A stretch of 64,000 bases of DNA from Gammaproteobacteria bacterium (GCA_024235035.1 JACKNE010000008.1:1-64000); one strand, 5' to 3'; positions 1 to 8,580 are shown, numbered from the stretch's first letter. The notes: generated by a model from the sequence alone, not told the origin. Made by a program: numbers and translations.

Positions 1-695
1 CGTTGATCGAGCATGTCTACCAGCGGGCGGTGGCCAGCCATGCTTCGGAGGTCGTGATCGCAACCGATGATCCACGCATCCAGGCAGTCGCCGAGCGTTT
101 TGGTGCGACCGTCTATATGACCTCGCCCGAGCATCCATCCGGCACCGACCGACTGGCGGAGGTTGCGACACGATGTGGTTGGCCGGATGACGTCATCGTC
201 GTCAACTTGCAAGGTGACGAACCGCAAATGCCGCCCATTCTGATTCGGCAGGCGGCGGCAGGGCTGGAAACGCATGCGGAGGCAGGCATCGCCACACTCT
301 GCGCCCGCATCGACGATCCAGCAGACTTGTTCGACCCAAATGTGGTGAAAGTGGTGCGAGATGCTCAGGATTACGCACTGTATTTCAGCCGAGCGCCGAT
401 TCCCTGGCATCGCGAAGCTTTCGGGCGTGGTGAAACTCAGCGCGATACGCTACCGATCGGCGCCGCCTGGTTTCGACATGTCGGTCTGTATGCCTATCGG
501 GTGTCGGTACTGACCCGTTATCCGCGTCTGACGCCTGCGCCTGCCGAGCAAACCGAATCACTGGAGCAGTTGCGTGCCCTATGGCATGGTATCCGCATCC
601 ATGTCGCCGAGGCTGTGGAAATACCGCCGCCAGGGGTGGATACCGAGGCCGATCTGACGCGGGTAGCGGCGCACGTTGCGTCATCCGCTCAATAG
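1..695 (+). CDS. kdsB: 3-deoxy-manno-octulosonate cytidylyltransferase (CMP-KDO synthetase), 5'-truncated by window edge
   Basis: Activates KDO with CTP to give CMP-KDO for the LPS inner core; a cytosolic enzyme. The reading frame is already open at base 3, and the visible protein begins at the family's 'PMIEHVYQRA'-like segment, so about 25-30 N-terminal residues, including the nucleotide-binding start, lie outside the window. Visible landmarks are the ATDD segment, NLQGDEPQ (substrate and metal binding), YFSRAPIPW and the SLEQLRALWHG helix near the C-terminus. The C-terminal length is normal. The stop overlaps the 3' end of the convergent small gene by 15 bp. The family call is firm. Confidence 0.95.
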   Translation, partial: LIEHVYQRAVASHASEVVIATDDPRIQAVAERFGATVYMTSPEHPSGTDRLAEVATRCGWPDDVIVVNLQGDEPQMPPILIRQAAAGLETHAEAGIATLCARIDDPADLFDPNVVKVVRDAQDYALYFSRAPIPWHREAFGRGETQRDTLPIGAAWFRHVGLYAYRVSVLTRYPRLTPAPAEQTESLEQLRALWHGIRIHVAEAVEIPPPGVDTEADLTRVAAHVASSAQ

Positions 696-953
696 ATCCA
701 GCGTGGCCAGTTCCGGCAGATCCGGGTTGAAGCCATCTCCACGAGTATCGAAGAGGGCGACCGTGAAGATCCTGGGTCCGTGCTCACCGGCATCGCCGTA
801 CTGGTTCGCCTGGAGAATGCGGCGGTGCTCCTGGTCGCGCAGAACCAGAGCCGGCTCGTCAGCCAGGATTTCAATGACCCGGCAGGAGATGCCTCGGTAG
901 GTTAGGGTTTGATCCAGTAACGCCTTGAGCTTATCGGGAGCAGCTTGCAACAT
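681..953 (-). CDS. Small conserved-looking hypothetical protein
   Basis: Family not recognised. The frame encodes a soluble protein of about 90 residues from an ATG at 953; a TTG at 1001 in the same frame would give 106. There is no signal peptide, membrane segment or metal motif. The middle (YRGISCRVIEILADEPALVLRD) reads like a compact alpha/beta fold with alternating charged and hydrophobic residues, which argues for a real gene. It converges with kdsB (15 bp tail overlap) and is divergent from mraZ. No clear Shine-Dalgarno supports either start, so start and reality are moderately uncertain. Confidence 0.5.
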   Translation of the reverse strand: MLQAAPDKLKALLDQTLTYRGISCRVIEILADEPALVLRDQEHRRILQANQYGDAGEHGPRIFTVALFDTRGDGFNPDLPELATLDLLSG

Positions 954-1006
954 GGGGATGGTGGCCAGCGGAACGTGCTTCAGTGGTTGGATACCCGACA
1001 AAGACC

Positions 1007-1528
1007 ATGGTCAATTTTCTCGGCGAATTTGAATGCCGGCTCGATGCCAAGGCGCGCATCACGTTGCCGTCGGCGCTGAAAAGACAGCTTCCTGCGGAAA
1101 CAGAGGAACGTTTCGTCATCAATCGCGGCTTCGAACGACATCTGGCGCTCTACCCTTTGATCGAATGGCAACGAATTACCACCGAACTTAATCGCTTGAA
1201 CCTGTTTGTCAAGAAAAACCGTGAATTTTTTCGCTATTTCCACCGGGGCGCAACAGAACTGGAACTGGATAGCAGCGGTCGCCTGCTGCTACCCCGGCGA
1301 TTGCTGACCTATGCCAATATCCAGGAAAGCGTGATCCTACTGGCCTATGCCAATCGGATCGAATGTTGGGACCCCACACTGTACGAAAATCTGCTGTCCG
1401 ACGAACCCGCGGATTTCGCCCAGTTGGCTGAGGAGATCATGGGCGACAAGCAGCGCCCGGAGCCGGATGAAGAGCAGTTCCCAGGATTCCGTGAGTTGCC
1501 GCCGGTACCGACGGATTCTCGGCATTGA
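1007..1528 (+). CDS. mraZ: MraZ/AbrB-like transcriptional regulator, stand-alone and Bacteroidetes-like
   Basis: MraZ proteins are ring-forming DNA-binding repressors, normally the first gene of the division/cell-wall (dcw) cluster, acting on repeats upstream of themselves. This 173-residue protein has both SpoVT/AbrB-type half-domains with the family signatures LDAKARITLP (about residues 11-20) and LDSSGRLLLP (about 88-97). Its start (MVNFLGEFECRLDAK) and the LYP...EW, FHRGATELELD and RIECWDPTLYE segments look more like Bacteroidetes MraZ than enterobacterial MraZ, which starts MFRG. The ATG at 1007 fits this; a GTG at 983 is in frame. No rsmH, ftsL or ftsI follows: the next gene is on the opposite strand. 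A C-terminal acidic tail extends past the usual end. Confidence 0.85.
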   Translation: MVNFLGEFECRLDAKARITLPSALKRQLPAETEERFVINRGFERHLALYPLIEWQRITTELNRLNLFVKKNREFFRYFHRGATELELDSSGRLLLPRRLLTYANIQESVILLAYANRIECWDPTLYENLLSDEPADFAQLAEEIMGDKQRPEPDEEQFPGFRELPPVPTDSRH

Positions 1529-1546
1529 TGGCGTAAAACCGGCGCT

Positions 1547-3349
1547 TCACCCTAACGCCCCCAACATCAGCACATACCCTCCGACCACCAGCAGTTCACC
1601 GGATTTAACCTCGGTGGCGGTATTCACCCCCGGCGTCAACACGTCGAGCAGATCGCCTGATGGCGTCAACCGATAAACCGGCATGTTCTGGCTTTCCAGC
1701 TGCGCCCACCAGTCATCGCGACGCGCTTGCAGGAGCAGATGGCGACGAGACAAACCGAGATATTCGGCGCTGATGCCAATGGTCCTGGCAGGACCGCCAT
1801 CCCAACGCAGCGAACGCGGATCCGCCAACAATCTTGGAGCGATATCCGCCTCAGAACCACGCCCGAAGCTCACCGCCCGCTCGCGCGGCACGGGTAAGGT
1901 CAACGGTGTGGGCAACCGTAGCCAGCCCAGATAATGCGTCTCCATCGGCGTGGGAACGACATATAACTCCAATTCCAATTCGGCAAAGGGTCGCCATACG
2001 CTGGGCAAATCCAGCGGCGCGGATAATCCCGCAACTTCACCGAAGATCTGGTCGTTGCTGTCGATGCGCAGCCAAGCCGCCGCATCGGGATGATCATCCA
2101 ACACCAGTTCTCCCCCCTGATTAAAACTAAGTCGCCAGTCGCTGATCCCAGCGGATGCATAAGTCGATAACCGCTGCAAAGCGACCCCAGTGACTTGCAG
2201 GCAAGCCGCCGGTCGCCGAGGAATCCAAGTTTGCTGTTCTCCTCCCGAGATAGGAGATGGCGGCGTGGGAGGTGAAACCGCGGGTTCTAAGCCGTTTTCG
2301 GAAGCAAATTCTTCGCTGTCATGCGCCCCAATGCTGGGACCAGGAGTCTCGACAGCTGGCGAAGACGCAGGCGGCTCATCAAAATCGACCGAAATGCCAA
2401 ACACCGGTTCGCGTCGACCCCAAGGATCGGTCTGAGGATATCCCTCAGCCAATGGATTTACTGGCGAAGCCGATTTCAGGGCGCGCGCGGACCGCTCCTC
2501 TTCGAGGGTCGCCGCCGGTTCTTCGCTGGGTCGTGCATCGAGCGGCGAAGGCAGCCATGCCGGATCGGCGACCGGCTCTCGTAACACAGGCGATTCCGCA
2601 TCCTCTGTCGATGCTGCAAGCTGGAGCCGCAGCCCTCGACCTCGCCGGTCGCGCACCAGGAATCGGCCACTGCCATCGCTGGCCACGGTCAGGCAACCTG
2701 GTGGTTCGGCCACCACATCCACGATCACCGGCGGGCCGGGCCGCAACATCAGCAACACCGACTCGCCGCCGATAAATGGCCAAGCCGCAACGGTAATACT
2801 GCTGGCCCGCCGGTCGCCGTTTAACAGGGTCAGCCGCTGACCAGGATAGATCGACCCCAATTCTCGCCACGTACTCTGCCCGTCCGTCGCCGCTTGAATT
2901 CGGAACAACAGCGCCTCATCATCCGCCGGAATGTAGATCGCCCGACCGAACAGAAACTGCACCTCACCGGATCGCAATCCGGCATCTGGCTCTACCCGGT
3001 AGCGGATGACCGCCTGCTCGGCCAGATAGCGACCCAGATCTTGCCCATGCAGGCGTTGCAGCTCCCGCAACAGCGTGCGCCGCCCGAAACCATCCTCCAA
3101 CCGATCATCGCGGACATAATCACGTTCTGGAACCCGGATGATGACTTGGCTATAACGGGTCTCCTTGCGTTGGCGCGCGTGGAGAGTGCGTGGATGACGT
3201 TTGAGCGCTTCCATGAGGCACACGCCTTCCTGGCCACCCCGGGTCCGTTCCCAAAGCAATTCGGCGTTGAATACATCCGGGACCTTACGCAAAGTCGCGC
3301 AAACGACATAATCGGATGCGAGCAACGCATCAGGGTGAGTGGCCATCAT
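1547..3349 (-). CDS. FHA domain-containing protein
   Basis: A 600-residue soluble protein whose last ~108 residues form a forkhead-associated domain: VSFGRGSEADI, then LSRRHLLLQ and a final hydrophobic strand (VGGYVLML). FHA domains bind phosphothreonine peptides, which suggests a role in Ser/Thr phosphosignalling, but no kinase or phosphatase gene is nearby. The first ~270 residues are of unknown family; residues 270-380 are Pro/Glu/Ser-rich and probably a disordered linker. The start is an ATG-ATG pair preceded by GAGGAAG. It lies downstream of the NuoM-like gene on the same strand. The FHA call is good; overall role is unknown. Confidence 0.75.
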   Translation of the reverse strand: MMATHPDALLASDYVVCATLRKVPDVFNAELLWERTRGGQEGVCLMEALKRHPRTLHARQRKETRYSQVIIRVPERDYVRDDRLEDGFGRRTLLRELQRLHGQDLGRYLAEQAVIRYRVEPDAGLRSGEVQFLFGRAIYIPADDEALLFRIQAATDGQSTWRELGSIYPGQRLTLLNGDRRASSITVAAWPFIGGESVLLMLRPGPPVIVDVVAEPPGCLTVASDGSGRFLVRDRRGRGLRLQLAASTEDAESPVLREPVADPAWLPSPLDARPSEEPAATLEEERSARALKSASPVNPLAEGYPQTDPWGRREPVFGISVDFDEPPASSPAVETPGPSIGAHDSEEFASENGLEPAVSPPTPPSPISGGEQQTWIPRRPAACLQVTGVALQRLSTYASAGISDWRLSFNQGGELVLDDHPDAAAWLRIDSNDQIFGEVAGLSAPLDLPSVWRPFAELELELYVVPTPMETHYLGWLRLPTPLTLPVPRERAVSFGRGSEADIAPRLLADPRSLRWDGGPARTIGISAEYLGLSRRHLLLQARRDDWWAQLESQNMPVYRLTPSGDLLDVLTPGVNTATEVKSGELLVVGGYVLMLGALG

Positions 3350-3413
3350 GGTCTTCCTCGATCGTGACCGTCAGCGCCAAGAACAGTATCACGATGGAAA
3401 CGAGCAGAGGCAT
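3330..3413 (-). CDS. Possible 27-residue single-span membrane peptide
   Basis: Between the NuoM-like gene and the FHA gene, an ATG at 3413 opens a 27-codon frame, MPLLVSIVILFLALTVTI followed by EEDHDGHSP. It would be a one-helix peptide with an acidic, His-containing tail. It overlaps the start of the FHA gene by 20 bp, as coupled genes do. A good GGGAGG lies upstream but is placed better for an out-of-frame ATG at 3429. It may be a real small subunit or leader, or chance; evidence is weak. Confidence 0.25.
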   Translation of the reverse strand: MPLLVSIVILFLALTVTIEEDHDGHSP

Positions 3414-3425
3414 GTAATACGGGAA

Positions 3426-4946
3426 TCATGGCGATAACCTCCCGCGATTCAACGGTAAAGCAGCGCCAATTTCCGCATTCGCCGCCATCCGCGCGACCCA
3501 AACATGCGCTGCGTTCACCGTGACGTTCTGCACCAGGCCGGGAAATAGCCCACCCACCAACACCAGCAATCCCATAACCCCGGCAATCAACAGTTCACGG
3601 GGGCGTAGATCCAGCGCCAAAGCGACGGTGGGCTGGGCGATGGGACCCAAAAAGGCATGCCGAAAGAAATTCAGAAAATAGGCGGCGCTCAGAATCACCC
3701 CAAGCAAGGCCAGCGCGGCTAAACTGGGAGATGCCTGCAAGACGCCAAGCAAGATCAACAATTCCGCGATGAAGCCATTGGTGCCTGGCAGACCGATGGA
3801 CGCCATACCCAGCAGCAGGAAAAGGGCCGTAAAACGAGGCAAAGGTTGCGCCAGTCCACCGAGGCTGACTAGATCGGTCGATCCCAGACGATGGTGCAGA
3901 AAACCGGTGAGAAGCATCAGACCACCCGCTACGATACTGAAATTGGCCAGTTGCAAGACCGCGCCCTGAATACCCTGGATGTTCAAAGTGGCGAGGCCCA
4001 CGACTACCAACCCGACGTGGCTGATGCTGGAAAAGGCCAACATCTTGCGCAGATTGGACTGCTGTAACGCGATCAGCGCTCCGTAAACCAATCCGAGCAG
4101 ACCCAGCGCCGCCATCAACCAGCAAGCATCGCGGGCGGCCGTCGGCGCCAATGGCAAGGCAAAGCGCAGAATACCGAAAACGCCGAGTTTGAGACCCACC
4201 AGTAACGCACTCAGGCCCACCGGGCCCTCTTTCAACACCGTCGGTAACCAAGTATGGAATGGGAACAGCGGCGCTTTCACCGCAAAACCGCAGAACAGCA
4301 ACAAAAAAACCACCGTCTGCGCATGAGCGGGCAATGGCTGCTCCAATAGGACCCGGTAGTCGAAATTCAACCCGCTCTCAGCCACGCCTGCATCAGGCAA
4401 TCCGAGTAGGATCATACCGAACAGCAGCGGAACGCCGCCGGCCAACATAAACAGCGTGTATTTCGTCGCTGCGAAGCGTCGTTCCGGGCCGATGCCCCAC
4501 AAACTGATCAGGAAATAGATCGGCACCAGGGTCAGTTCCCAGAATAGGAAAAACAGCACCAGATCCAGAGCGCAAAATACACCCATGGTGACGCCTTCCA
4601 ACCCGAGCAACAAAGCGAAATACAAGCGAGGCATGAACTGAATGCTGGTCCAGGAGGCCAGGATAACAGCACAGAACAGCAGTGCTGTCAGCGGCGGAAA
4701 CAAGGCGGCGAGGCCATCGACACCTAACAGATAGTGGGTATTCAGACTAGGAATCCAGGATACTCGCTCCACGAACTGCATCCCAGCGATTTCCGGGCGC
4801 AAGGCAGCGAGCATGATCAGTGACAAAGCTAGCTCCAGGACCGCCCCGAGCAATGCGACGATGCGCACAACGCGACTCGCGCGCAGAAACAGCAGCAACA
4901 ACGCCCAAACCAACGGTAGGAAAATCAGCAGGCTCAAGATAGGCAA
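3426..4946 (-). CDS. NuoM-like proton-translocating membrane subunit (orphan)
   Basis: A member of the Mrp/NuoL-M-N antiporter-like family: a 506-residue, ~14-helix inner membrane protein, close to the 509 residues of E. coli NuoM. Residues equivalent to the proton channel are present: Glu in FFLFWELTLVPIYF, Lys in VKAPLFPFHTWLP, a second Lys in LVGLKLGVFGILRF, and Glu in NGFIAELLIL. So the protein looks functional. No other complex I gene is in the window; it sits 3 nt after the GalT-like gene and upstream of the FHA gene. The start is a TTG preceded by a GGGGGAAT stretch. It may be a second copy or part of a different redox or ion-translocating complex. Confidence 0.85.
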   Translation of the reverse strand: MPILSLLIFLPLVWALLLLFLRASRVVRIVALLGAVLELALSLIMLAALRPEIAGMQFVERVSWIPSLNTHYLLGVDGLAALFPPLTALLFCAVILASWTSIQFMPRLYFALLLGLEGVTMGVFCALDLVLFFLFWELTLVPIYFLISLWGIGPERRFAATKYTLFMLAGGVPLLFGMILLGLPDAGVAESGLNFDYRVLLEQPLPAHAQTVVFLLLFCGFAVKAPLFPFHTWLPTVLKEGPVGLSALLVGLKLGVFGILRFALPLAPTAARDACWLMAALGLLGLVYGALIALQQSNLRKMLAFSSISHVGLVVVGLATLNIQGIQGAVLQLANFSIVAGGLMLLTGFLHHRLGSTDLVSLGGLAQPLPRFTALFLLLGMASIGLPGTNGFIAELLILLGVLQASPSLAALALLGVILSAAYFLNFFRHAFLGPIAQPTVALALDLRPRELLIAGVMGLLVLVGGLFPGLVQNVTVNAAHVWVARMAANAEIGAALPLNRGRLSP

Positions 4947-4949
4947 GTC

Positions 4950-6344
4950 TTATTCCCCCGACGCCGAATTGCTCGACAAGGGTGGAAATTCGGGATGCGC
5001 CGATCCCTGCTGCCGCACGGCGGGATTGTACCGCAGGCAGTTGGGCACACAGGCGCACTCGAAGGCAATTTTCATCGGAGCAATCCGCCCTTCATTCTTC
5101 AATTGAAACAGTCGCGGCACCACGCGATCACGCAAAGTCTCCGGATCGATGGTGTTGACATAGATCTTGGTGCCGCCTTCGAATCCAGCCGGCGTCGACA
5201 CCCGCCATTTGATCAACACCCGCCACGGCATCGGTACATCTACATCGGGCGGTTTGTAATACCATTCTTCATTACAGGGAATTTCCGGACCAGCCGCCGC
5301 ATGACAAGCATGCACCAGATCGGATAGACAACGCAGCTCTTCCGGGGAGTGATTCCAGGGCTGACTACGCTCACTCTTGGAGAAGATTTCTAGAGTCGGA
5401 TAGCGATGGCCAAAACCGGCATAAGCAATGGCATGTTCGTTTTCGGCGACTACGAGGTTGCGATAGGCGGCAAAGTTGACGGCTGCTTCATTGTAGATAT
5501 TGGGATTGGCCCGCACTCGTTGCAATTCCACTTCGTTCTGGACTCCCCGCTCGTCAATCGCAACCAACTGCTTATGCAGATGGTCGAAAGACGCGCCGGC
5601 GGGTTGCAGCCAATTCTGAAACACCGCCACGTAACGGACATAACGATTATTGATATACAGGTCGCGCATGGCGTCGATGGTAAAGCGCAAATACTGATAA
5701 TGCTCCTCTGGCGTCAGCGCTCCCGAAGAGGCTAGTTGATGATTGTGGGTGGCGCCATCGACGAAATGGCGCCGGGCGACGATGAGCTCATGACCACCGC
5801 CGAAGAAGGCATTGGCCAATTGCAGCCGCTCATCCTGGGACAGTCGGTTGCGGAACGCCTCATCCATGCCCGAGGCCTTCAAACGCTGCTCCACGACTTG
5901 CAGAACATGCTGGCGACCGGATTCCGAAGCCAGATAATCGCACTTATGCGCCTCGATCGCATCGGGGATCTGGTAATTGAAGTTCTTCTGCCAGTAATCG
6001 AAGGAAACGATCTCGAACAGGTTGGGAACCCGACGAAACTCGGCCACGGTGTTGAATAAGGCATCGGCATGGAGATGGCGCAATGTGGTAAAGCCACTCC
6101 CACTCTTGATCAACCGCGCCTTCTCGGGTGGCGTCTCCAGATAGCGTCGAGCGCAGAACGCGCAGTAGGCGTCAACCTGGGTTGGATCGACGGGGGCGGC
6201 GCTTTGAACGCTGACGCCAAGCGGACGGTTACCCCGACCAGGGACGGTCCATACCTCGGTTCCGGTAAAAGGGTTAACCTGCTTGATGGTCCCATCCGCC
6301 ATCCGCATCAGATAGTTGGATTCGGGAATGATTTGCGGCTGCAT
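4950..6344 (-). CDS. GalT/HIT-superfamily protein (DUF4921-like)
   Basis: A 464-residue cytosolic protein resembling galactose-1-phosphate uridylyltransferases without being a standard GalT. It has a CAFC pair near residue 60 (probable zinc site) and FDHLHKQLV with the HxHxQ pattern of the GalT nucleotidyl-histidine site. Further Cys lie near the C-terminus (FECACVPNCL). I recall similar proteins annotated as DUF4921; substrate unknown. The ATG at 6344 is preferred over an in-frame GTG at 6362. It stops 3 nt before the NuoM-like gene, so the two are probably co-transcribed, an odd pairing of a sugar-nucleotide-type enzyme with a proton channel. Confidence 0.6.
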   Translation of the reverse strand: MQPQIIPESNYLMRMADGTIKQVNPFTGTEVWTVPGRGNRPLGVSVQSAAPVDPTQVDAYCAFCARRYLETPPEKARLIKSGSGFTTLRHLHADALFNTVAEFRRVPNLFEIVSFDYWQKNFNYQIPDAIEAHKCDYLASESGRQHVLQVVEQRLKASGMDEAFRNRLSQDERLQLANAFFGGGHELIVARRHFVDGATHNHQLASSGALTPEEHYQYLRFTIDAMRDLYINNRYVRYVAVFQNWLQPAGASFDHLHKQLVAIDERGVQNEVELQRVRANPNIYNEAAVNFAAYRNLVVAENEHAIAYAGFGHRYPTLEIFSKSERSQPWNHSPEELRCLSDLVHACHAAAGPEIPCNEEWYYKPPDVDVPMPWRVLIKWRVSTPAGFEGGTKIYVNTIDPETLRDRVVPRLFQLKNEGRIAPMKIAFECACVPNCLRYNPAVRQQGSAHPEFPPLSSNSASGE

Positions 6345-6477
6345 GCTTGAATTCCACTCCACACGAGAGAGTTGATGCTAAATCCTGCGATTTTATGTCA
6401 TCCAGGCAGGAGTCTGTCCATCATTCACTCCTGTCGATCTTCGTGCGCTGAACGCGCCTGGGTAAAACCCATCAGAT

Positions 6478-8199
6478 TCAGATAATGAGCAGCGCTTCCT
6501 GCCAACGCCGCACGGCATTGATCAGGTAAATGCGCTGAGCAGCATAAAGATCGGTCTTGGTCAAAATGCGTTCCTGAAGATGACCGTGAGCCAGCAGCCA
6601 ACTGCGAAACGTGCCGGCCAGCAAACCACACGCCACAGGCGGTGTGACGCGCGCTCCTCCCAGCTCTAACACGACATTCGCCGTGCTGGCCTCCGTTAAT
6701 TCTCCCCGTTCATTCCACAATAACACTTCATCGCAATCCGGGCGTGTGGCGCGGGCCGCCTGGTAGATCTGGCGTTCGGTGGTCTTGTGGTATAGCCAGC
6801 AGACGCTGGAATCGACAGGCTGCCGCGCCCAGCCGACACGCACCGGTCGCGCTGGCGCACCCTGCGCCAGCGCGGTAGTTTCCAACTCGAAAACGCCATC
6901 TGGACTCACCAGTAGTCGAACCTTGGTGGCTGCGGTCAAGGTCGTCGCCAAAGCCGCCAGCCGCATCTCGACAGCAATTCGATCCAGTGAAAAATCGAAG
7001 TAAGCCGCTGAATTCGCCAGTCGTCGTAAATGAGCATCCAGCAAAAAATAGCCGACTCCCGGCTCCCACAACAACGATTCCAGCAATTGAAAACTCGGTG
7101 ATTTCCGCGTCAGGACCTGCGCTTTCAACAGACACTCCTGATATTCGTCATCCGCATCCGAATCCCAAACGATGCCGCTACCGACACCGTAGAAGGCTTG
7201 TTGCCGCTCACGGTCGAAAAGCACGCTGCGAATCGCAACATTGAATTGCGCCTGCCGATCCGGGGCAATCATACCTACTGTCCCGGTGTACACCCCGCGC
7301 GGCTGCGACTCCAGTTCACGAATGATGGCCATCGTGCGCACCTTGGGCGCTCCGGTAATCGACGCGCTAGGAAACAGGTGTTGCAAAATCTCCGTGACCG
7401 TCGCCGAGGTTCGAGCGGTGACGGTAGAGGTCATTTGCAATACGGTCGGATAACACTCGACCTCGAACAGTGGTGCAGCCGCCACGCTACCGATTCGAGC
7501 GACCCGACCCAAATCGTTGCGAACCATGTCGGTGATCATCAAATTCTCAGCGCGATTCTTGTCGGACTGCCGCAAGTTAACCCGTTGAGATTCGTCCTCC
7601 GCCAACGTTCGCCCACGTCGGGCCGTGCCTTTCATCGGTTTTGCGGTAAGCTGCTCACCCTCCAGTCGAAAGAACAGTTCTGGCGAGGCCGAACAGATGA
7701 CAAACCGGCCCATATCGATGCAAGCGGCGTATCGCCCCTGCTGCGCAGCAGCCAAGTCGGTGAAAAACGCCTGGGGTTCACCAGCGAACTCGGTTTCCAG
7801 CCCAAAGGTATAGTTCACTTGGTAGCTATGACCGTCAGCCAGATAGCGTCTGATCCGCTGGACGCCCACCGCGTAATCGTCAAGCTCAAGGCAAGATCGC
7901 CAAGGGCCGACCGTGCAGATCGCCGGTGTTGTCGGATAAGCAGCGACCTGTTCCGCATGCGCGTACAGACCAAAACAAAGCAGCGGCAAATCAGGCCACG
8001 GTGGATGAACGCTCAGGCCATACGCAGCCGCCGCTTCGTAAGCCATAAATCCAACCGCGTATTGGCGACGTTGATTGACGATATTTTCGATTTCACGGAG
8101 CGCTGGCGTCACTTCATCCGGCTGCATAGCCACGATCACGCGCTCGGGTGCGGCAAATCGGAGCACACCCGAACTGGTTTGAATGACAGCTGTGTTCAA
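6478..8199 (-). CDS. pabBC: Aminodeoxychorismate synthase component I fused to 4-amino-4-deoxychorismate lyase
   Basis: Makes 4-aminobenzoate for folate: the PabB part aminates chorismate and the PabC part (PLP-dependent) releases pyruvate. Residues ~90-355 are a chorismate-binding domain with PMKGTARRG (the PabB-type Lys), DMVRNDLGRV and SITGAPKVRTM. Residues ~375-573 are a class IV aminotransferase/lyase fold with ERGELTEASTANVV. Fused PabB-PabC enzymes are known in several bacteria. The start is TTG at 8199, with AGGA 7 nt upstream; the next in-frame Met lies well inside the domain. The amidotransferase partner (PabA) is not in the window. Confidence 0.92.
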   Translation of the reverse strand: MNTAVIQTSSGVLRFAAPERVIVAMQPDEVTPALREIENIVNQRRQYAVGFMAYEAAAAYGLSVHPPWPDLPLLCFGLYAHAEQVAAYPTTPAICTVGPWRSCLELDDYAVGVQRIRRYLADGHSYQVNYTFGLETEFAGEPQAFFTDLAAAQQGRYAACIDMGRFVICSASPELFFRLEGEQLTAKPMKGTARRGRTLAEDESQRVNLRQSDKNRAENLMITDMVRNDLGRVARIGSVAAAPLFEVECYPTVLQMTSTVTARTSATVTEILQHLFPSASITGAPKVRTMAIIRELESQPRGVYTGTVGMIAPDRQAQFNVAIRSVLFDRERQQAFYGVGSGIVWDSDADDEYQECLLKAQVLTRKSPSFQLLESLLWEPGVGYFLLDAHLRRLANSAAYFDFSLDRIAVEMRLAALATTLTAATKVRLLVSPDGVFELETTALAQGAPARPVRVGWARQPVDSSVCWLYHKTTERQIYQAARATRPDCDEVLLWNERGELTEASTANVVLELGGARVTPPVACGLLAGTFRSWLLAHGHLQERILTKTDLYAAQRIYLINAVRRWQEALLII

Positions 8200-8379
8200 G
8201 GCAATCCTATTTTAAGCCGTCGGCAGCTCAACATTTCCACACTGATCTCGACACTTTCATATCGTATTGGGTTAGGCAAATAGTCTGCTCCATCCGCCCA
8301 TTGTATGATGACAACATACCTTTTGCCTCGCTTAGGCAAATGCTCATTCTGAATAGAATTGAGCTTTTAGTAGGTTGCC

Positions 8380-8399
8380 ATGAAAGTATAAACTTTCAT
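8380..8399. repeat. Perfect inverted repeat, operator- or hairpin-like
   Basis: ATGAAAGT, a 4-nt spacer ATAA, then ACTTTCAT: eight perfect base pairs. A related ACTTTCAT lies near 8254. It has no following T-run, so it is more likely an operator or a hairpin than a terminator. Confidence 0.4.
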
Positions 8400-8546
8400 C
8401 GTCCGGGGTGACGTTTCAAACGACATGATCGTTGGGCTGAACACAGTAAAGCCCAACATCCTGGCTCATCGTTGGGCAACGCTGTGCCTTTGCCCAACCT
8501 ACTGCTTGGCCAAATTAAAAGCGATAAGCATTGAAACCACAAAGCT

Positions 8547-8580
8547 TGTTGGGCTTCACTACGCTCAGCGCCAACCTACA
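8547..8580. repeat. REP-like palindromic repeat unit
   Basis: TTGTTGGGCTTCACTACGCT followed by CAGCGCCAACCTACA: the outer GTTGGGC...GCCAAC arms pair around a TTCACTACGCTCAG core. Degenerate relatives (GTTGGGCTGAACA, AAGCCCAACATC, GTTGGGCAACG, TGCCCAACCTACT) lie in the 120 bp upstream. This pattern is common in extragenic repeats of proteobacteria. Confidence 0.55.

Noticed and set aside
7198..8283. 361-codon frame on the plus strand
   Set aside because: It is antisense to the well-supported pabBC gene and is Arg/Ser/His-rich shadow sequence.
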